A DNA stretch of 64,000 nt, from assembly GCF_004795015.1 (NCBI RefSeq), contig NZ_SSBI01000047.1, positions 1 through 64,000 of the forward strand, in the 5' to 3' direction. Made by a program: the position numbers and the translations under genes. The notes beneath the pieces were generated by a model. The model was not told the DNA's origin, did no database searches, and worked only from the letters and a program-made list of their open reading frames with translations. The DNA comes from Streptomyces sp. A1277. GTDB lineage: Bacteria; Actinomycetota; Actinomycetes; Streptomycetales; Streptomycetaceae. Positions 1 through 8,234 of the stretch are shown here, piece by piece. Every line of letters starts with the position of its first letter. Positions within the stretch are counted from its first letter, which is position 1.

Positions 1-2346
1 GCCGCCGTCGCGGGCGGGCAGCGCGGCCCGGGGACCGGAGCCGGCACCGACCTGGCCGCGCTGGGCGCCGGGCCCGGACGCGAGCCGTCCGGCCTGGCCC
101 TGACCCTGGCCCTGACTGTTGCCGTTGTTGCCGGCGAGCAGGCCGCCGGGGGCCTGCTGGCCGGGCGCCTGCTTGGGAGCCGGCTGCTTGCCGCCGTGGG
201 CGACGTCGACCGGGAGCATGACCAGCGCGGTGGTGCCGCCGGAGTCCGAGGGGCGCAGCTGGATGCGGATGCCGTGGCGCAGGGACAGCCGGCCGACCAC
301 GAACAGACCCATGCGGCGGGAGACCGAGACGTCCACGGTGGGCGGCGAGGCGAGCCGCTCGTTGATCGCCGCGAGGTCCTCGGGGGACAGGCCGATGCCG
401 GTGTCGTGGATCTCGACGAGCACCCGGCCGTCGGGCAGCGCGTGACCGGTGACCCGGACCTTCGTCTGCGGCGAGGAGAACGACGTGGCGTTCTCCAGCA
501 GCTCGGCGAGCAGGTGCACGAGGTCGTTGACGACCCGTCCCGCGACCTCGGTGGCGGGCACCGCGGCCAGTTCGATGCGCTCGTACTGCTCCACCTCGGA
601 GGCGGCGGCACGGAGCACGTCGACCAGTGGCACCGGACGGGTCCACCGGCGGCCCGGCTCCTCGCCCGCGAGGACGAGGAGGTTCTCGCCGTTACGGCGC
701 ATACGGGTCGCGAGGTGGTCGAGCTTGAAGAGCGAGGACAGCTGGTCCGGGTCGGCCTCGCGCGACTCCAGCTCGGAGATGAGCGAGAGCTGGCGCTGGA
801 TGAGGCCCTGCGAACGGCGCGAGAGGTTGGTGAACATCGCGTTGACGTTGCCCCGCAGAAGGGCCTGCTCGGCGGCGAGACGGACCGCCTCGCGGTGCAC
901 GTCGTCGAAGGCCGCGGCCACCTTGCCGATCTCGTCACGGGAGTGCACACCGACGGACTCGACGGAGGTGTCGACGTCCTGCGGGTCCGACTCGGAGAGC
1001 TGCTTGACGAGCTCGGGCAGCCGGTCCTGCGCGACGCGCGTCGCGGTGTCCTGGAGGCGGCGCAGCGAGCGGATCATGGACCGGGCGACGACGAAGGCGC
1101 CGACCAGGGAGACACCGAGCACCAGGAGGATCAGCGCACCGGAGATGATCGCCTCGCGCTGGGACTCGTCGCGCAGCTCGCGCGCCTTGCTCTCCATGTC
1201 GCTGAGGAGGGTCTCCTCGACCACCTTCATGGCATTGATCTTGGTGGAGTCCTGGTCGTACCAGTCCATGTACGAACGGCGCGAGGAGGCGCCGCTCATG
1301 GCCGTCGGGTTCTCCAGCATCTTCTTGGCGTACGTGTCCGCGGCCTTGATGTCCGGGTGGCCGTCGTCGAGCGTCGAGGTCAGCTCGTCGGCGCTCTTGC
1401 CGGTGGAGGTGTAGACCGACTCGAAGGAGTTGCGGGCCGCGCTCTCCTTGCGCTGCGCGGCCAGACCGAACTGCTGGTCGTTGCGGTCGAGGTCGGGCTT
1501 CTCGTCGCCGCTGCCGGGCAGCGCGGCGGCGATGATGGCGCGCTGGATCGAGGCGTACTCCTTGGCGGAGGAGAACGCCGCCAGCGCACGGGTCCGCTTG
1601 ATCATCTCGGGGCTGCTGGTCGCCTGCGCCATGTCCTGGGACAGGCTCAGCAGCGAGGTGATCAGCTGGCTGTAGGCGTCGACCGTCTGGAGACTCGGGC
1701 TGTCCTTGGCGTACGCCTGCTTGCGGATGTCACGGATGGAGCCGAGCTGCGCGGCGATCTGCTGGACGCTGGCGTGGATGCTCTCCAGCGTCTCGTCACC
1801 GGTGGTGTCACCGATGTCGGACGTCGCGGCGAGGAACGCCTTCTTCGCGTGGTCGGTCTTCTCGCGCGGCGTGGTGACCTTGAAGTCGGTCGGGGCCACT
1901 CCGTTGGACAGCGGGCCCGCCGACTGGTCGCGCTCCTCCTGGAGCGCCTGGGCCAGCGCGGTCGCCTGCTTCGTCATCCTGGTCAGCAGCTGCATGTGCT
2001 CCAGCTGCTGGATGTCGTTCATGGAGTCGTTGATGCGCAGACCGCCCAGCGTGGTCGCGGCGACCACGGGGAGGGCGAGCAGGGAGACCAGGCGCGTGCT
2101 GATGCGCCAGTTACGCAGGGCTACGCGCGAGCCCGTGTTGACGGGGCCGCGCGGCTTGGGCGCGGCGGCCTGATCGGAGGTGCCGTCGGCCGGTGCGGCT
2201 CCGGGGCGCCGGTCGCGGTCGCCGTGGTCACCGGCGGCGGCCGGCCCGGGGTTCTGGGCGTGCTGGGCCGAGGGACCGCGATCGGTCCCGCCGCGCGGCT
2301 CCTGCTCCGCCGCAGCGCTGCCATCCCTCTTGAAACGTCCCTGCAC
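1..2346 (-). CDS. cvnA1: Conservon-type sensor histidine kinase with nitrate/nitrite-sensing (NIT) domain, 3' end cut by window
   Basis: Only the first 782 codons are in the window. The product has a disordered N-terminus, a membrane segment near residues 84-105, a long helical extracytoplasmic region resembling the NIT sensor domain, a second membrane segment near 400-425, then HAMP and kinase core. The kinase shows LDHLATR (dimerisation region), ELLENATSF (N box), HDTGIGL (G1) and GLFVVGRL (G2). After the ATPase domain the protein becomes Gln/Gly/Pro-rich. This matches CvnA of the Streptomyces conservons, which is normally followed by roadblock, DUF742 and GTPase genes; those would lie left of the window. 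The symbol is assigned from remembered synteny with SCO5544, next to gltX. The GTG start has only AGAGG about 12 nt upstream, so the start is less certain than the gene. Confidence 0.85.
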   Translation of the reverse strand, partial: MQGRFKRDGSAAAEQEPRGGTDRGPSAQHAQNPGPAAAGDHGDRDRRPGAAPADGTSDQAAAPKPRGPVNTGSRVALRNWRISTRLVSLLALPVVAATTLGGLRINDSMNDIQQLEHMQLLTRMTKQATALAQALQEERDQSAGPLSNGVAPTDFKVTTPREKTDHAKKAFLAATSDIGDTTGDETLESIHASVQQIAAQLGSIRDIRKQAYAKDSPSLQTVDAYSQLITSLLSLSQDMAQATSSPEMIKRTRALAAFSSAKEYASIQRAIIAAALPGSGDEKPDLDRNDQQFGLAAQRKESAARNSFESVYTSTGKSADELTSTLDDGHPDIKAADTYAKKMLENPTAMSGASSRRSYMDWYDQDSTKINAMKVVEETLLSDMESKARELRDESQREAIISGALILLVLGVSLVGAFVVARSMIRSLRRLQDTATRVAQDRLPELVKQLSESDPQDVDTSVESVGVHSRDEIGKVAAAFDDVHREAVRLAAEQALLRGNVNAMFTNLSRRSQGLIQRQLSLISELESREADPDQLSSLFKLDHLATRMRRNGENLLVLAGEEPGRRWTRPVPLVDVLRAAASEVEQYERIELAAVPATEVAGRVVNDLVHLLAELLENATSFSSPQTKVRVTGHALPDGRVLVEIHDTGIGLSPEDLAAINERLASPPTVDVSVSRRMGLFVVGRLSLRHGIRIQLRPSDSGGTTALVMLPVDVAHGGKQPAPKQAPGQQAPGGLLAGNNGNSQGQGQGQAGRLASGPGAQRGQVGAGSGPRAALPARDGG

Positions 2347-2862
2347 TAGCGTCGCAACCTCTGGACCAGGCGCTCCTCCGTCGTGAACGGAGAAAACGGT
2401 GTCGGCGTGGTGGGGCGTTGTCCTGCCCCATGGTGGTCTTTGAGTGACCGGCGCTCTTCCCCTTCCCGCCGCCACTCGGCGCTGCGTTGCGCCCCCTGCG
2501 CGCCGGCTTGAAACCCGCGGCGGTGCGTGGAATTTCAGCACAGTGGCGGATCTCCAACAAGGGCCAGGTACCGGGCTGTGACCTGCGTGACACGTTGTGA
2601 TGGCCGCGTAACAAGCCGTGGAGGCCGTTCAGTGACATAACGGACCATTGGGGGCGGTCCCGGTGGGGGTGGGGGGTGTCCCAGTCGCCATGATCAGGAG
2701 CGGAATGGCTCATTCAGTGGTGCAATGTCCGATTCGACTCTCCGGGTTGACCGTCCGAATTGAGGGAATTGTCCCAGTGTTCGTGAGCAAACTCACATGA
2801 TGATCGCCGTCTCTTCCGGGCGCCCGGAGGGAATTGAATGTTTAGCCTGACGCTTTACTGGG
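2347..2862. other. 516-bp intergenic region, no confident gene
   Basis: The region separates the minus-strand sensor kinase from the plus-strand genes. It is less GC-rich than its surroundings, and the open frames here lack the local GC3 bias. The sequence GAGGGAATTG occurs twice (near 2762 and 2828). The second copy forms a good ribosome-binding site in front of an ATG at 2838, but that frame does not look coding. Promoters for the kinase and the downstream small gene presumably lie here; I could not fix -10/-35 boxes. Confidence 0.5.
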
Positions 2863-3117
2863 ATGGCAGAACCGACAACCGGCGCCCCCGCGGGCGGCGC
2901 CCCGACGACAGGGTCCGTACGGCAGATGAAGACGACCACGACGCTCCGCAACATCGCCAACCCCCGGCGCACCACGCTGGCGCACCTCGAGGACGCCGAG
3001 ACGCTGCGCAGGCCGGAACGGCCGGAGCACGCAGTCGCACTGCCGACGCAGACGGCCAACCCGCGCCGCACCATCCTCATGACGGCCCCCGCCGCCACCC
3101 CCGCCGCCGCGGAGTAG
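2863..3117 (+). CDS. Small hypothetical protein with duplicated ANPRRT motif (84 aa)
   Basis: I do not recognise a family. The frame has strong third-position G/C bias, unlike the overlapping frames, which supports real coding. The product is Thr/Pro/Ala-rich at both ends. It holds two near copies of ANPRRT(T/I)L, at about residues 33-40 and 67-74, separated by a charged linker with an ArgPro-Glu-ArgPro-Glu stretch. There is no signal peptide or membrane segment. A stop at 2848-2850 limits the start to ATG 2863 or later; no Shine-Dalgarno precedes 2863, so a leaderless transcript or a start at Met22 (2926) is possible. It lies 90 bp upstream of the FAA hydrolase gene. Confidence 0.6.
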   Translation: MAEPTTGAPAGGAPTTGSVRQMKTTTTLRNIANPRRTTLAHLEDAETLRRPERPEHAVALPTQTANPRRTILMTAPAATPAAAE

Positions 3118-3207
3118 ACCCGCACGGAAGCGCCCCTCACCCGCGCTAGCCTGGAGCGTCAGTCTTTTTCAGGCACCCAGCAAGCAAGTGAGGGGCGACA
3201 GCAACCC

Positions 3208-3984
3208 GTGCGCATCGCCAGGTTCTCCATCGACGGCAATGTCGCCTTCGGCGCGGTCGAGGGCGACGGGCCCGACGGTCTCGTCCTCGACATCATCAAG
3301 GGCATCCCGTACTCCGAGTTCGAGCTCTCCGGGACCAAGGTCCCGCTGAACAAGGTCCGGCTGCTGCCGCCCGTGCTCCCCAACAAGGTCGTGGCCATCG
3401 GCCGCAACTACGCGGAGCACGCCGCCGAACTCGGCAACGAGGTCCCCGACGTCCCCGTCGCCTTCTTCAAGCCCACCACCTCGGTGATCGGCTCCGGCGA
3501 CGCCATCGAGTACCCCTCCTTCTCCGACGAGGTGCACCACGAGGCCGAGCTGGCCGTGGTCATCGGCCGGATGTGCCGCGAAGTGCCGCGCGAGCGGGTC
3601 AAGGACGTCATCTTCGGCTACACCTGCGCCAACGACGTCACCGCCCGCGACGCCCAGAAGCGGGAGAAGCAGTGGGCCCGGGCCAAGGGCTTCGACACCT
3701 CCTGCCCCCTCGGCCCCTGGGTGGAGACCGACCTCGACCCCGGCGACCTCGCCATCCAGGCGACGGTCAACGGCGAGCAACGCCAGCTCGGCCGGACGAG
3801 CGACATGATCCGGACCATCGAGGACCTGGTCGTCCACATCACGGAAGCCATGACGCTGCTCCCGGGCGATGTGATCCTCACCGGTACTCCCGCAGGGGTC
3901 GGACCCCTCCACGTCGGCGACGAGGTCGCCGTCACCATCGAAGGCATCGGCACTCTCACCAACAAGGTGATCAAGCGTGGCTAA
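3208..3984 (+). CDS. Fumarylacetoacetate hydrolase (FAA) family protein
   Basis: The 258-aa product has the FAA fold signatures: [10 protein letters not shown], the metal-binding [25 protein letters not shown], a Lys-Gly-Phe-Asp-Thr segment and [11 protein letters not shown] near the C-terminus. The acidic residues that bind Mg or Mn in this family (Glu, Glu, Asp) are in place, so it is probably an active hydrolase or decarboxylase acting on 2-oxo-acid or acylpyruvate substrates; the exact substrate cannot be read from sequence. The GTG start follows a GAGGGGCGAC ribosome-binding site. It overlaps gltX by 8 bp (3977-3984), indicating translational coupling. Confidence 0.9.
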   Translation: MRIARFSIDGNVAFGAVEGDGPDGLVLDIIKGIPYSEFELSGTKVPLNKVRLLPPVLPNKVVAIGRNYAEHAAELGNEVPDVPVAFFKPTTSVIGSGDAIEYPSFSDEVHHEAELAVVIGRMCREVPRERVKDVIFGYTCANDVTARDAQKREKQWARAKGFDTSCPLGPWVETDLDPGDLAIQATVNGEQRQLGRTSDMIRTIEDLVVHITEAMTLLPGDVILTGTPAGVGPLHVGDEVAVTIEGIGTLTNKVIKRG

Positions 3985-5449
3985 CGCAGCTGTACGTGTA
4001 CGTTTCTGTCCCTCCCCGACCGGCAACCCGCACGTCGGTCTGGTCCGGACGGCTCTCTTCAACTGGGCGTTCGCCCGGCACCACCAGGGCACCCTGGTCT
4101 TCCGCATCGAGGACACCGACGCGGCCCGCGACTCCGAGGAGTCCTACGAGCAGCTCCTCGACGCCATGCGCTGGCTGGGCCTGGACTGGGACGAGGGCCC
4201 CGAGGCCGGCGGCCCGCACGCCCCGTACCGCCAGTCGCAGCGCATGGACCTCTACAAGGAGGTCGCGGACAAGCTCCTCGCGGCCGGCCACGCGTACCGC
4301 TGCTACTGCACCACCGAGGAGCTCGACACCCGCCGCGACGCCGCCCGCGCCGCCGGCCGCCCGTCCGGCTACGACGGCCACTGCCGCGACCTGAGCGACG
4401 AGCAGCGCACCGCGTACGAGGCCGAGGGGCGCGCGTCGATCGTCCGCTTCCGGATGCCCGACGAGGCGATCACCTTCACCGACCTGGTCCGCGGCGACAT
4501 CACCGTCCAGCCGGAGAACGTCCCGGACTACGGCATCGTCCGCGCCAACGGGGCCCCGCTCTACACGCTGGTCAACCCGGTGGACGACGCGCTGATGGAG
4601 ATCACCCACGTCCTGCGCGGCGAGGACCTGCTCTCCTCCACCCCGCGCCAGATCGCCCTGTACCGGGCGCTCATCGAGCTGGGCATCGCCAAGGAGACCC
4701 CGGCCTTCGGCCACCTGCCGTACGTCATGGGCGAGGGCAACAAGAAGCTCTCCAAGCGCGACCCGCAGGCATCGCTCAACCTCTACCGCGAGCGCGGCTT
4801 CGTCCGCGAGGGGCTGCTCAACTACCTCTCGCTGCTCGGCTGGTCGATCGCGGAGGACCGCGACATCTTCGACATCGACGAGATGGTCGCCGCGTTCGAC
4901 ATCAAGGACGTCAACGCCAACCCGGCCCGCTTCGACCTCAAGAAGTGCGAACACGTCAACGCGGAGCACATCCGCCGGCTGGACGTGCAGACCTTCACCG
5001 AGGCGTGCGGCCCCTGGCTGAAGGCCCCGTTCGCCCCCTGGGCCCCGGAGTCCTTCGACGCGGAGGTCTTCGCCGAGATCGCCCCGCACGCCCAGACCCG
5101 GGTCACGGTGCTCTCCGAGATCACCGCCAACGTCGACTTCCTGTTCCTGGACGAGCCGGTGCACGACGAGGCGTCCTGGGCCAAGGCGATGAAGGAGGGC
5201 TCCGACGCCCTCCTGGTCACGGCCCGCGCCGCGCTGATCGCCGCCGACTGGAACGCCGACGCCCTGAAGGCCGCCGTCCTCGCCGCCGGTGAGCAGCACG
5301 GCCTGAAGCTCGGCAAGGCCCAGGCCCCGGTCCGCGTCGCCGTCACCGGCCGCACGATCGGCCTGCCCCTCTTCGAGTCCCTGGAGATCCTGGGCCGCGA
5401 CAAGACGATCGCCCGCATCGACGCGGCCCTGGCCAAGCTGGCCGCGTAA
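3977..5449 (+). CDS. gltX: Glutamate--tRNA ligase
   Basis: The 490-aa class I aminoacyl-tRNA synthetase charges tRNA-Glu. In bacteria lacking glutaminyl-tRNA synthetase, as Streptomyces are believed to be, it also misacylates tRNA-Gln for later amidation by GatCAB. The HIGH-like motif is in [17 protein letters not shown] (residues about 12-28) and the KMSKS-like motif is KLSKRDPQ near residue 257. Length and C-terminal helical anticodon domain are normal. The GTG start is inside the end of the FAA gene. Five tRNA genes, all for Gln or Glu, lie about 900 bp downstream, so enzyme and substrates are neighbours. Confidence 0.97.
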   Translation: MANAAVRVRFCPSPTGNPHVGLVRTALFNWAFARHHQGTLVFRIEDTDAARDSEESYEQLLDAMRWLGLDWDEGPEAGGPHAPYRQSQRMDLYKEVADKLLAAGHAYRCYCTTEELDTRRDAARAAGRPSGYDGHCRDLSDEQRTAYEAEGRASIVRFRMPDEAITFTDLVRGDITVQPENVPDYGIVRANGAPLYTLVNPVDDALMEITHVLRGEDLLSSTPRQIALYRALIELGIAKETPAFGHLPYVMGEGNKKLSKRDPQASLNLYRERGFVREGLLNYLSLLGWSIAEDRDIFDIDEMVAAFDIKDVNANPARFDLKKCEHVNAEHIRRLDVQTFTEACGPWLKAPFAPWAPESFDAEVFAEIAPHAQTRVTVLSEITANVDFLFLDEPVHDEASWAKAMKEGSDALLVTARAALIAADWNADALKAAVLAAGEQHGLKLGKAQAPVRVAVTGRTIGLPLFESLEILGRDKTIARIDAALAKLAA

Positions 5450-5460
5450 CGCCGCTCCGC

Positions 5461-5510
5461 ACGCACCGGGGGCCGGGGCGCCCTTCACGGGGCCCCGGCC
5501 CCCGGTGCGT
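5461..5510 (+). terminator. Hairpin terminator after gltX
   Basis: A very long GC-rich stem: GCACCGGGGGCCGGGGC at 5463-5479 pairs perfectly with 5492-5508, and the stem can be extended one or two bases outward. It starts 12 bp after the gltX stop. There is no U-tract, as is common for Streptomyces terminators. Confidence 0.8.
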
Positions 5511-5558
5511 GCGGCAACAGCAGTTCTGAGCGCCGCCTCCGAGCGGTAGCGTGGCCGT

Positions 5559-6278
5559 ATGCCCATCAGAGCCGTCCTCTGGGACATCGACGACACGATC
5601 TTCGACCACACGGCGGCCTCCGTAACCGGCATGGCCCGGCATCTCGCGGCGGAGGGGCTGCCCGGGGGGTACGCCACGGCGGACGAGGCCGTGGACGCCT
5701 GGCAGCGGCTCACCCGGCGCCACTGGGCGCGGTTCGCGGCGGGGGAGACCGACTGGCCGGGCCAGCGCCGTGACCGGGCCAGGGACTTCCTCGGCCGCTC
5801 CATGGACGACACCGAGGCCGATGCCTGGTTCGAGCGCCATGTCGCCCACTACGAGTCCGCCTGGTCGCTCTTCCCGGACGCCGTCCCCGTACTCGACGCC
5901 CTGGCGGGGGCGTACCGGCATGCCGTGCTGTCCAACTCGGCGCTGGAGTCGCAGCACCGCAAGCTGACCGTGCTCGGGGTGCGCGACCGGTTCGAGTCCC
6001 TGCTGTGCGCGGCGGAGCTGGGTGTCTCCAAGCCGCACGCCGGCGCGTTCCTGGCGTCCTGCGAGGCGCTGGGGCTCGACACGCACGAGGTGCTGTATGT
6101 CGGGGACGAACCCGACATCGACGCCGCCGGGGCCACCGCCGCCGGTCTCACCGGGGTCTGGCTGGACCGGGGCGGCCGGGGCGGACGTCCGGAACTGGTC
6201 CGGATCACGGCCCTCGACCAGCTTCCCGCCTTGCTCGCGGGCAATACCCGTTTTGGAGCGTCGGACACCTTCGGGTAA
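5559..6278 (+). CDS. HAD-superfamily hydrolase
   Basis: The 239-aa product has the HAD nucleophile motif in WDIDDTIFD (Asp9, with Asp11 as general acid). Motif II is in LSNSALE, the motif III lysine is in the GVSKPHAGAF segment, and motif IV is GDEPDIDAAGATAAG. A helical cap lies between residues about 18 and 95, giving a class I (YjjG/phosphoglycolate-phosphatase-like) layout. The substrate is a small phosphorylated metabolite that cannot be specified. The stop codon overlaps the -10 of the putative promoter of the tRNA cluster. Confidence 0.88.
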   Translation: MPIRAVLWDIDDTIFDHTAASVTGMARHLAAEGLPGGYATADEAVDAWQRLTRRHWARFAAGETDWPGQRRDRARDFLGRSMDDTEADAWFERHVAHYESAWSLFPDAVPVLDALAGAYRHAVLSNSALESQHRKLTVLGVRDRFESLLCAAELGVSKPHAGAFLASCEALGLDTHEVLYVGDEPDIDAAGATAAGLTGVWLDRGGRGGRPELVRITALDQLPALLAGNTRFGASDTFG

Positions 6279-6281
6279 TGT
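6253..6281 (+). promoter_or_regulatory. Putative housekeeping-sigma promoter of the tRNA cluster
   Basis: TTGGAG (6253-6258) and TAATGT (6276-6281) are separated by exactly 17 bp. The next 80 bp lead into the first tRNA, and the following sequence is GC-rich, as in stable-RNA promoters. The -10 overlaps the stop codon of the HAD gene. Inferred from consensus only. Confidence 0.45.
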
Positions 6282-6363
6282 TCTTCCTGCGCCGCCCGAG
6301 CGGGCCGAAAGATCCGGCCGGGAAGCGCAGACAGAAACAAAGCCCCCAGGGGTTGCGTTTCAG

Positions 6364-6435
6364 TGGGCTATGGTGTAATTGGCAACACTACGGTTTCTGG
6401 TACCGTCATTCTAGGTTCGAGTCCTGGTAGCCCAG
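6364..6435 (+). tRNA. tRNA-Gln (anticodon CTG)
   Basis: 72 nt. Acceptor TGGGCTA pairs with TAGCCCA. The anticodon stem ACGGT/ACCGT encloses loop TTCTGGT (anticodon CTG), and the T-arm has GGTTCGAGTCC. CCA is not encoded. The sequence is identical to the copy at 6681. Confidence 0.95.
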
Positions 6436-6462
6436 CGCAGTACAAGCAAGTTGCAGGAACAA

Positions 6463-6535
6463 GCCCCCGTTGTGTAGCGGCCTAGCACGCTGCCCTCTCA
6501 CGGCAGTAGCGCCGGTTCGAATCCGGTCGGGGGTA
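6463..6535 (+). tRNA. tRNA-Glu (anticodon CTC), copy 1
   Basis: 73 nt. Acceptor GCCCCCG pairs with CGGGGGT, with a terminal G-U pair. The anticodon stem CTGCC/GGCAG encloses CTCTCAC (anticodon CTC), and the T-arm is CCGGTTCGAATCCGG. CCA is not encoded. It lies 27 bp after the first tRNA-Gln. Confidence 0.95.
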
Positions 6536-6595
6536 CAGATCCTTCCCGCGAGATCATCTGGGTCGCACCCACGCTCTCGATGCAGGATCGCTAGG

Positions 6596-6668
6596 GCCCC
6601 CGTTGTGTAGCGGCCTAGCACGCTGCCCTCTCACGGCAGTAGCGCCGGTTCGAATCCGGTCGGGGGTA
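6596..6668 (+). tRNA. tRNA-Glu (anticodon CTC), copy 2
   Basis: Sequence identical to the Glu copy at 6463, with the same acceptor, anticodon and T-arm. A 60-bp spacer separates the two. CCA is not encoded. Confidence 0.95.
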
Positions 6669-6680
6669 CTTGCAACACCA

Positions 6681-6752
6681 TGGGCTATGGTGTAATTGGC
6701 AACACTACGGTTTCTGGTACCGTCATTCTAGGTTCGAGTCCTGGTAGCCCAG
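6681..6752 (+). tRNA. tRNA-Gln (anticodon CTG), copy 2
   Basis: Identical to the copy at 6364 over all 72 nt. It starts only 12 bp after the preceding tRNA-Glu. The flank GCGCAGTACAAGC after the gene is also shared with copy 1, so the duplicated unit extends beyond the tRNA. Confidence 0.95.
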
Positions 6753-6779
6753 CGCAGTACAAGCTCCTCGGAGCAACCA

Positions 6780-6852
6780 GCCCCCGTTGTGTAGCGGCCT
6801 AGCACGCTGCCCTCTCACGGCAGTAGCGCCGGTTCGAATCCGGTCGGGGGTA
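6780..6852 (+). tRNA. tRNA-Glu (anticodon CTC), copy 3
   Basis: Third identical tRNA-Glu, the last gene of the cluster. A hairpin terminator follows 17 bp later. CCA is not encoded. Confidence 0.95.
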
Positions 6853-6869
6853 CCACAGAGCAACAGGAG

Positions 6870-6900
6870 AGGCCCTTCACTTCGGTGAGGGGCCTTTCGC
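6870..6900 (+). terminator. Terminator of the tRNA cluster
   Basis: AGGCCCTTCAC (6870-6880), loop TTCG, then GTGAGGGGCCT (6885-6895), followed by TT. The UUCG-type tetraloop makes this a stable hairpin. It also faces the 3' end of the convergent MerR gene and may serve both. Confidence 0.8.
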
Positions 6901-6924
6901 TTGTACGGGCGGAGACCGGCCCGC

Positions 6925-7566
6925 TCAGTACCCGTACCGCCGGGCCGACTCCTCCTCCTGGGCCAGCCGGTGCAGGGACATCAGCAGCGGCTCGTACAGC
7001 ACCGCCGAGGCCACCGCCATCTCCACCTGCTGCGACGCGGTCGGATGGGTCTCCATCAGATCCAGGTCCTGCACGGCCACTTGGTGCATCAGCCGGGCGT
7101 GCTCCTCCAGATACGCGCTCTCGTACGGATAGCCGAGGCGGACGAGGGTGGCCAGGGACGCGACGAGCGAGCGGTGGACCGGGGAGAGTTCGCCGATCTC
7201 CCGCGCGTGGGTCCACCCCAACCGGTCCAGCAGGGCGTCCACTTCCGCGCGGGCCGCCGCCGTCTCCGGGGCCTCCTCGTCCGGCTCCGGGCCGTGCGGG
7301 AGCGCCCAGAGGGCCGCGCCCAGCCGGATCGTCCGGCCCAGGGAGTCGTCGTCGACATGGCCCAGCACCTCGCGGGCCGTGGCCACGGGCAGGCGGCCGA
7401 CCTGGAGCAGCGCCCGCACCAGCCGCAGCCGGCGCAGATGGCTCTCGTCGTACTCGGCCTGCGTCGCGCTCACCCGCTCGCCCGGCGGCAACAGCCCCTC
7501 GCGCAGGTAGTACTTGATCGTCGCGGTCGCGATGCCGCTCCGCTCGCTGAGTTCCGAGAGTCGCAT
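6925..7566 (-). CDS. MerR-family transcriptional regulator
   Basis: The 213-aa product begins MRLSELSERSGIATATIKYYLREG, a MerR winged helix with the usual Tyr-Tyr-x-Arg-Glu-Gly wing. It is followed by the FDES-like YDESHLRRLRLVRAL and a longer effector region (residues about 75-213) with no Cys pair, so it is not a metal sensor. I place the start at ATG 7566, behind AGGGAAGGGAC; the open frame extends further upstream, but that part has no regulator homology. It is divergent from the DUF4188 gene, and a perfect inverted repeat lies between them, so autoregulation and control of the neighbour are likely. The ligand is unknown. Confidence 0.9.
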   Translation of the reverse strand: MRLSELSERSGIATATIKYYLREGLLPPGERVSATQAEYDESHLRRLRLVRALLQVGRLPVATAREVLGHVDDDSLGRTIRLGAALWALPHGPEPDEEAPETAAARAEVDALLDRLGWTHAREIGELSPVHRSLVASLATLVRLGYPYESAYLEEHARLMHQVAVQDLDLMETHPTASQQVEMAVASAVLYEPLLMSLHRLAQEEESARRYGY

Positions 7567-7597
7567 GTGTCCCTTCCCTTGCGGCCACCCCTTGGGC

Positions 7598-7630
7598 AGT
7601 GCCACTATCCAACCATTGGATAGTGGCACT
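7598..7630. promoter_or_regulatory. Perfect 15-bp inverted repeat, likely MerR operator
   Basis: AGTGCCACTATCCAA (7598-7612), CCA spacer, TTGGATAGTGGCACT (7616-7630). The arms match at all 15 positions. It sits 32 bp from the MerR start and 24 bp from the DUF4188 start, where MerR proteins bind between or over divergent promoters. A partial third half-site, GGCACTCTCCAACA, overlaps the right arm. Confidence 0.75.
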
Positions 7631-7653
7631 CTCCAACACTCCAGGGGGCGCAC

Positions 7654-8151
7654 GTGTTCGCGAAACTCATGCCGGGACGGACGACCGCCGCAGCCGAGGG
7701 GGATGTCGTCGTCCTGCTCATCGGGATGCGCATCAACCACTTCAGGGGCGTGCACCACTGGCTCCCGGTCATGCTGGCGATGGTGCGCATGCTGCGGGAG
7801 TTGAGGGCGGAGAGGTCCAGGGGCCTGCTCGGCCACGTCCTGCTGACCGGCTCACCGAGGACGTACTACGTCGTCCAGTACTGGGAGTCGAAGGAGAGGC
7901 TCTACGCGTACGCCTCGGCGCCCGACATGTTCCACCGCAAGGCGTGGGCGATGCTCAACCGCAAGGAGAAGAAGTCCCGGCAGCACGTGGGGCTGTGGCA
8001 CGAGACCTACATCGTGCCCGAGGGCGGCTACGAGTCCGTCTACGCGGACATGCCGGCGTTCGGACTGGCCGCGGCGACCGGGTCGCTGCCGATCGAGGGG
8101 CGGGGCCGCTGGGCGGCGGACCGCCTCGCGCACCGATCGGGCGCGAAGTGA
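7654..8151 (+). CDS. DUF4188 domain-containing protein
   Basis: The 165-aa product matches the DUF4188 pattern: an N-terminal strand with LLIGMRINHFRG, a helical HHWLPVMLAMVRML, LTGSPRTYYVVQYWESKERLYAYA in the middle, and a C-terminal LWHETYIVPEGGYESVYADMP segment. The fold resembles dimeric alpha/beta-barrel mono-oxygenases of the heme-degrading or DUF3291 type, but no reaction has been established. The GTG start follows AGGGGGCGC. It is paired with a divergent MerR gene and an intervening palindrome, so it is probably induced by a small molecule. Confidence 0.85.
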   Translation: MFAKLMPGRTTAAAEGDVVVLLIGMRINHFRGVHHWLPVMLAMVRMLRELRAERSRGLLGHVLLTGSPRTYYVVQYWESKERLYAYASAPDMFHRKAWAMLNRKEKKSRQHVGLWHETYIVPEGGYESVYADMPAFGLAAATGSLPIEGRGRWAADRLAHRSGAK

Positions 8152-8234
8152 CGCGGTGAGGGAGTGGGAAGGGGGCCGCCACGACGCTGGGGCGGCCACG
8201 GGGGAGAGGGAGGCGCGGGGGCGGGACCGGCTGC

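Noticed and set aside
196-2349. 717-codon plus-strand open frame antisense to the sensor kinase
   Set aside because: It encodes Arg/Gly/Leu-rich low-information sequence; the minus strand encodes a full NIT-HAMP-kinase protein.
2838-3149. Open frame with a good GGAGGG ribosome-binding site overlapping the 84-aa gene
   Set aside because: Its product is a string of Arg/Pro/His residues and its third positions lack the host bias; the alternative frame from 2863 has the expected GC3. The ribosome-binding site remains unexplained.
6364-6852. Integrated element at the tRNA cluster
   Set aside because: No integrase, excisionase or tRNA 3'-end duplication with cargo is present between or beside the tRNAs; the repeats are whole tRNA genes.
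8174-8197. Hairpin GGCCGCC/GGCGGCC after the DUF4188 gene as terminator
   Set aside because: Stem only 7 bp with a 10-nt loop and no U-tract; too weak to list as a terminator.
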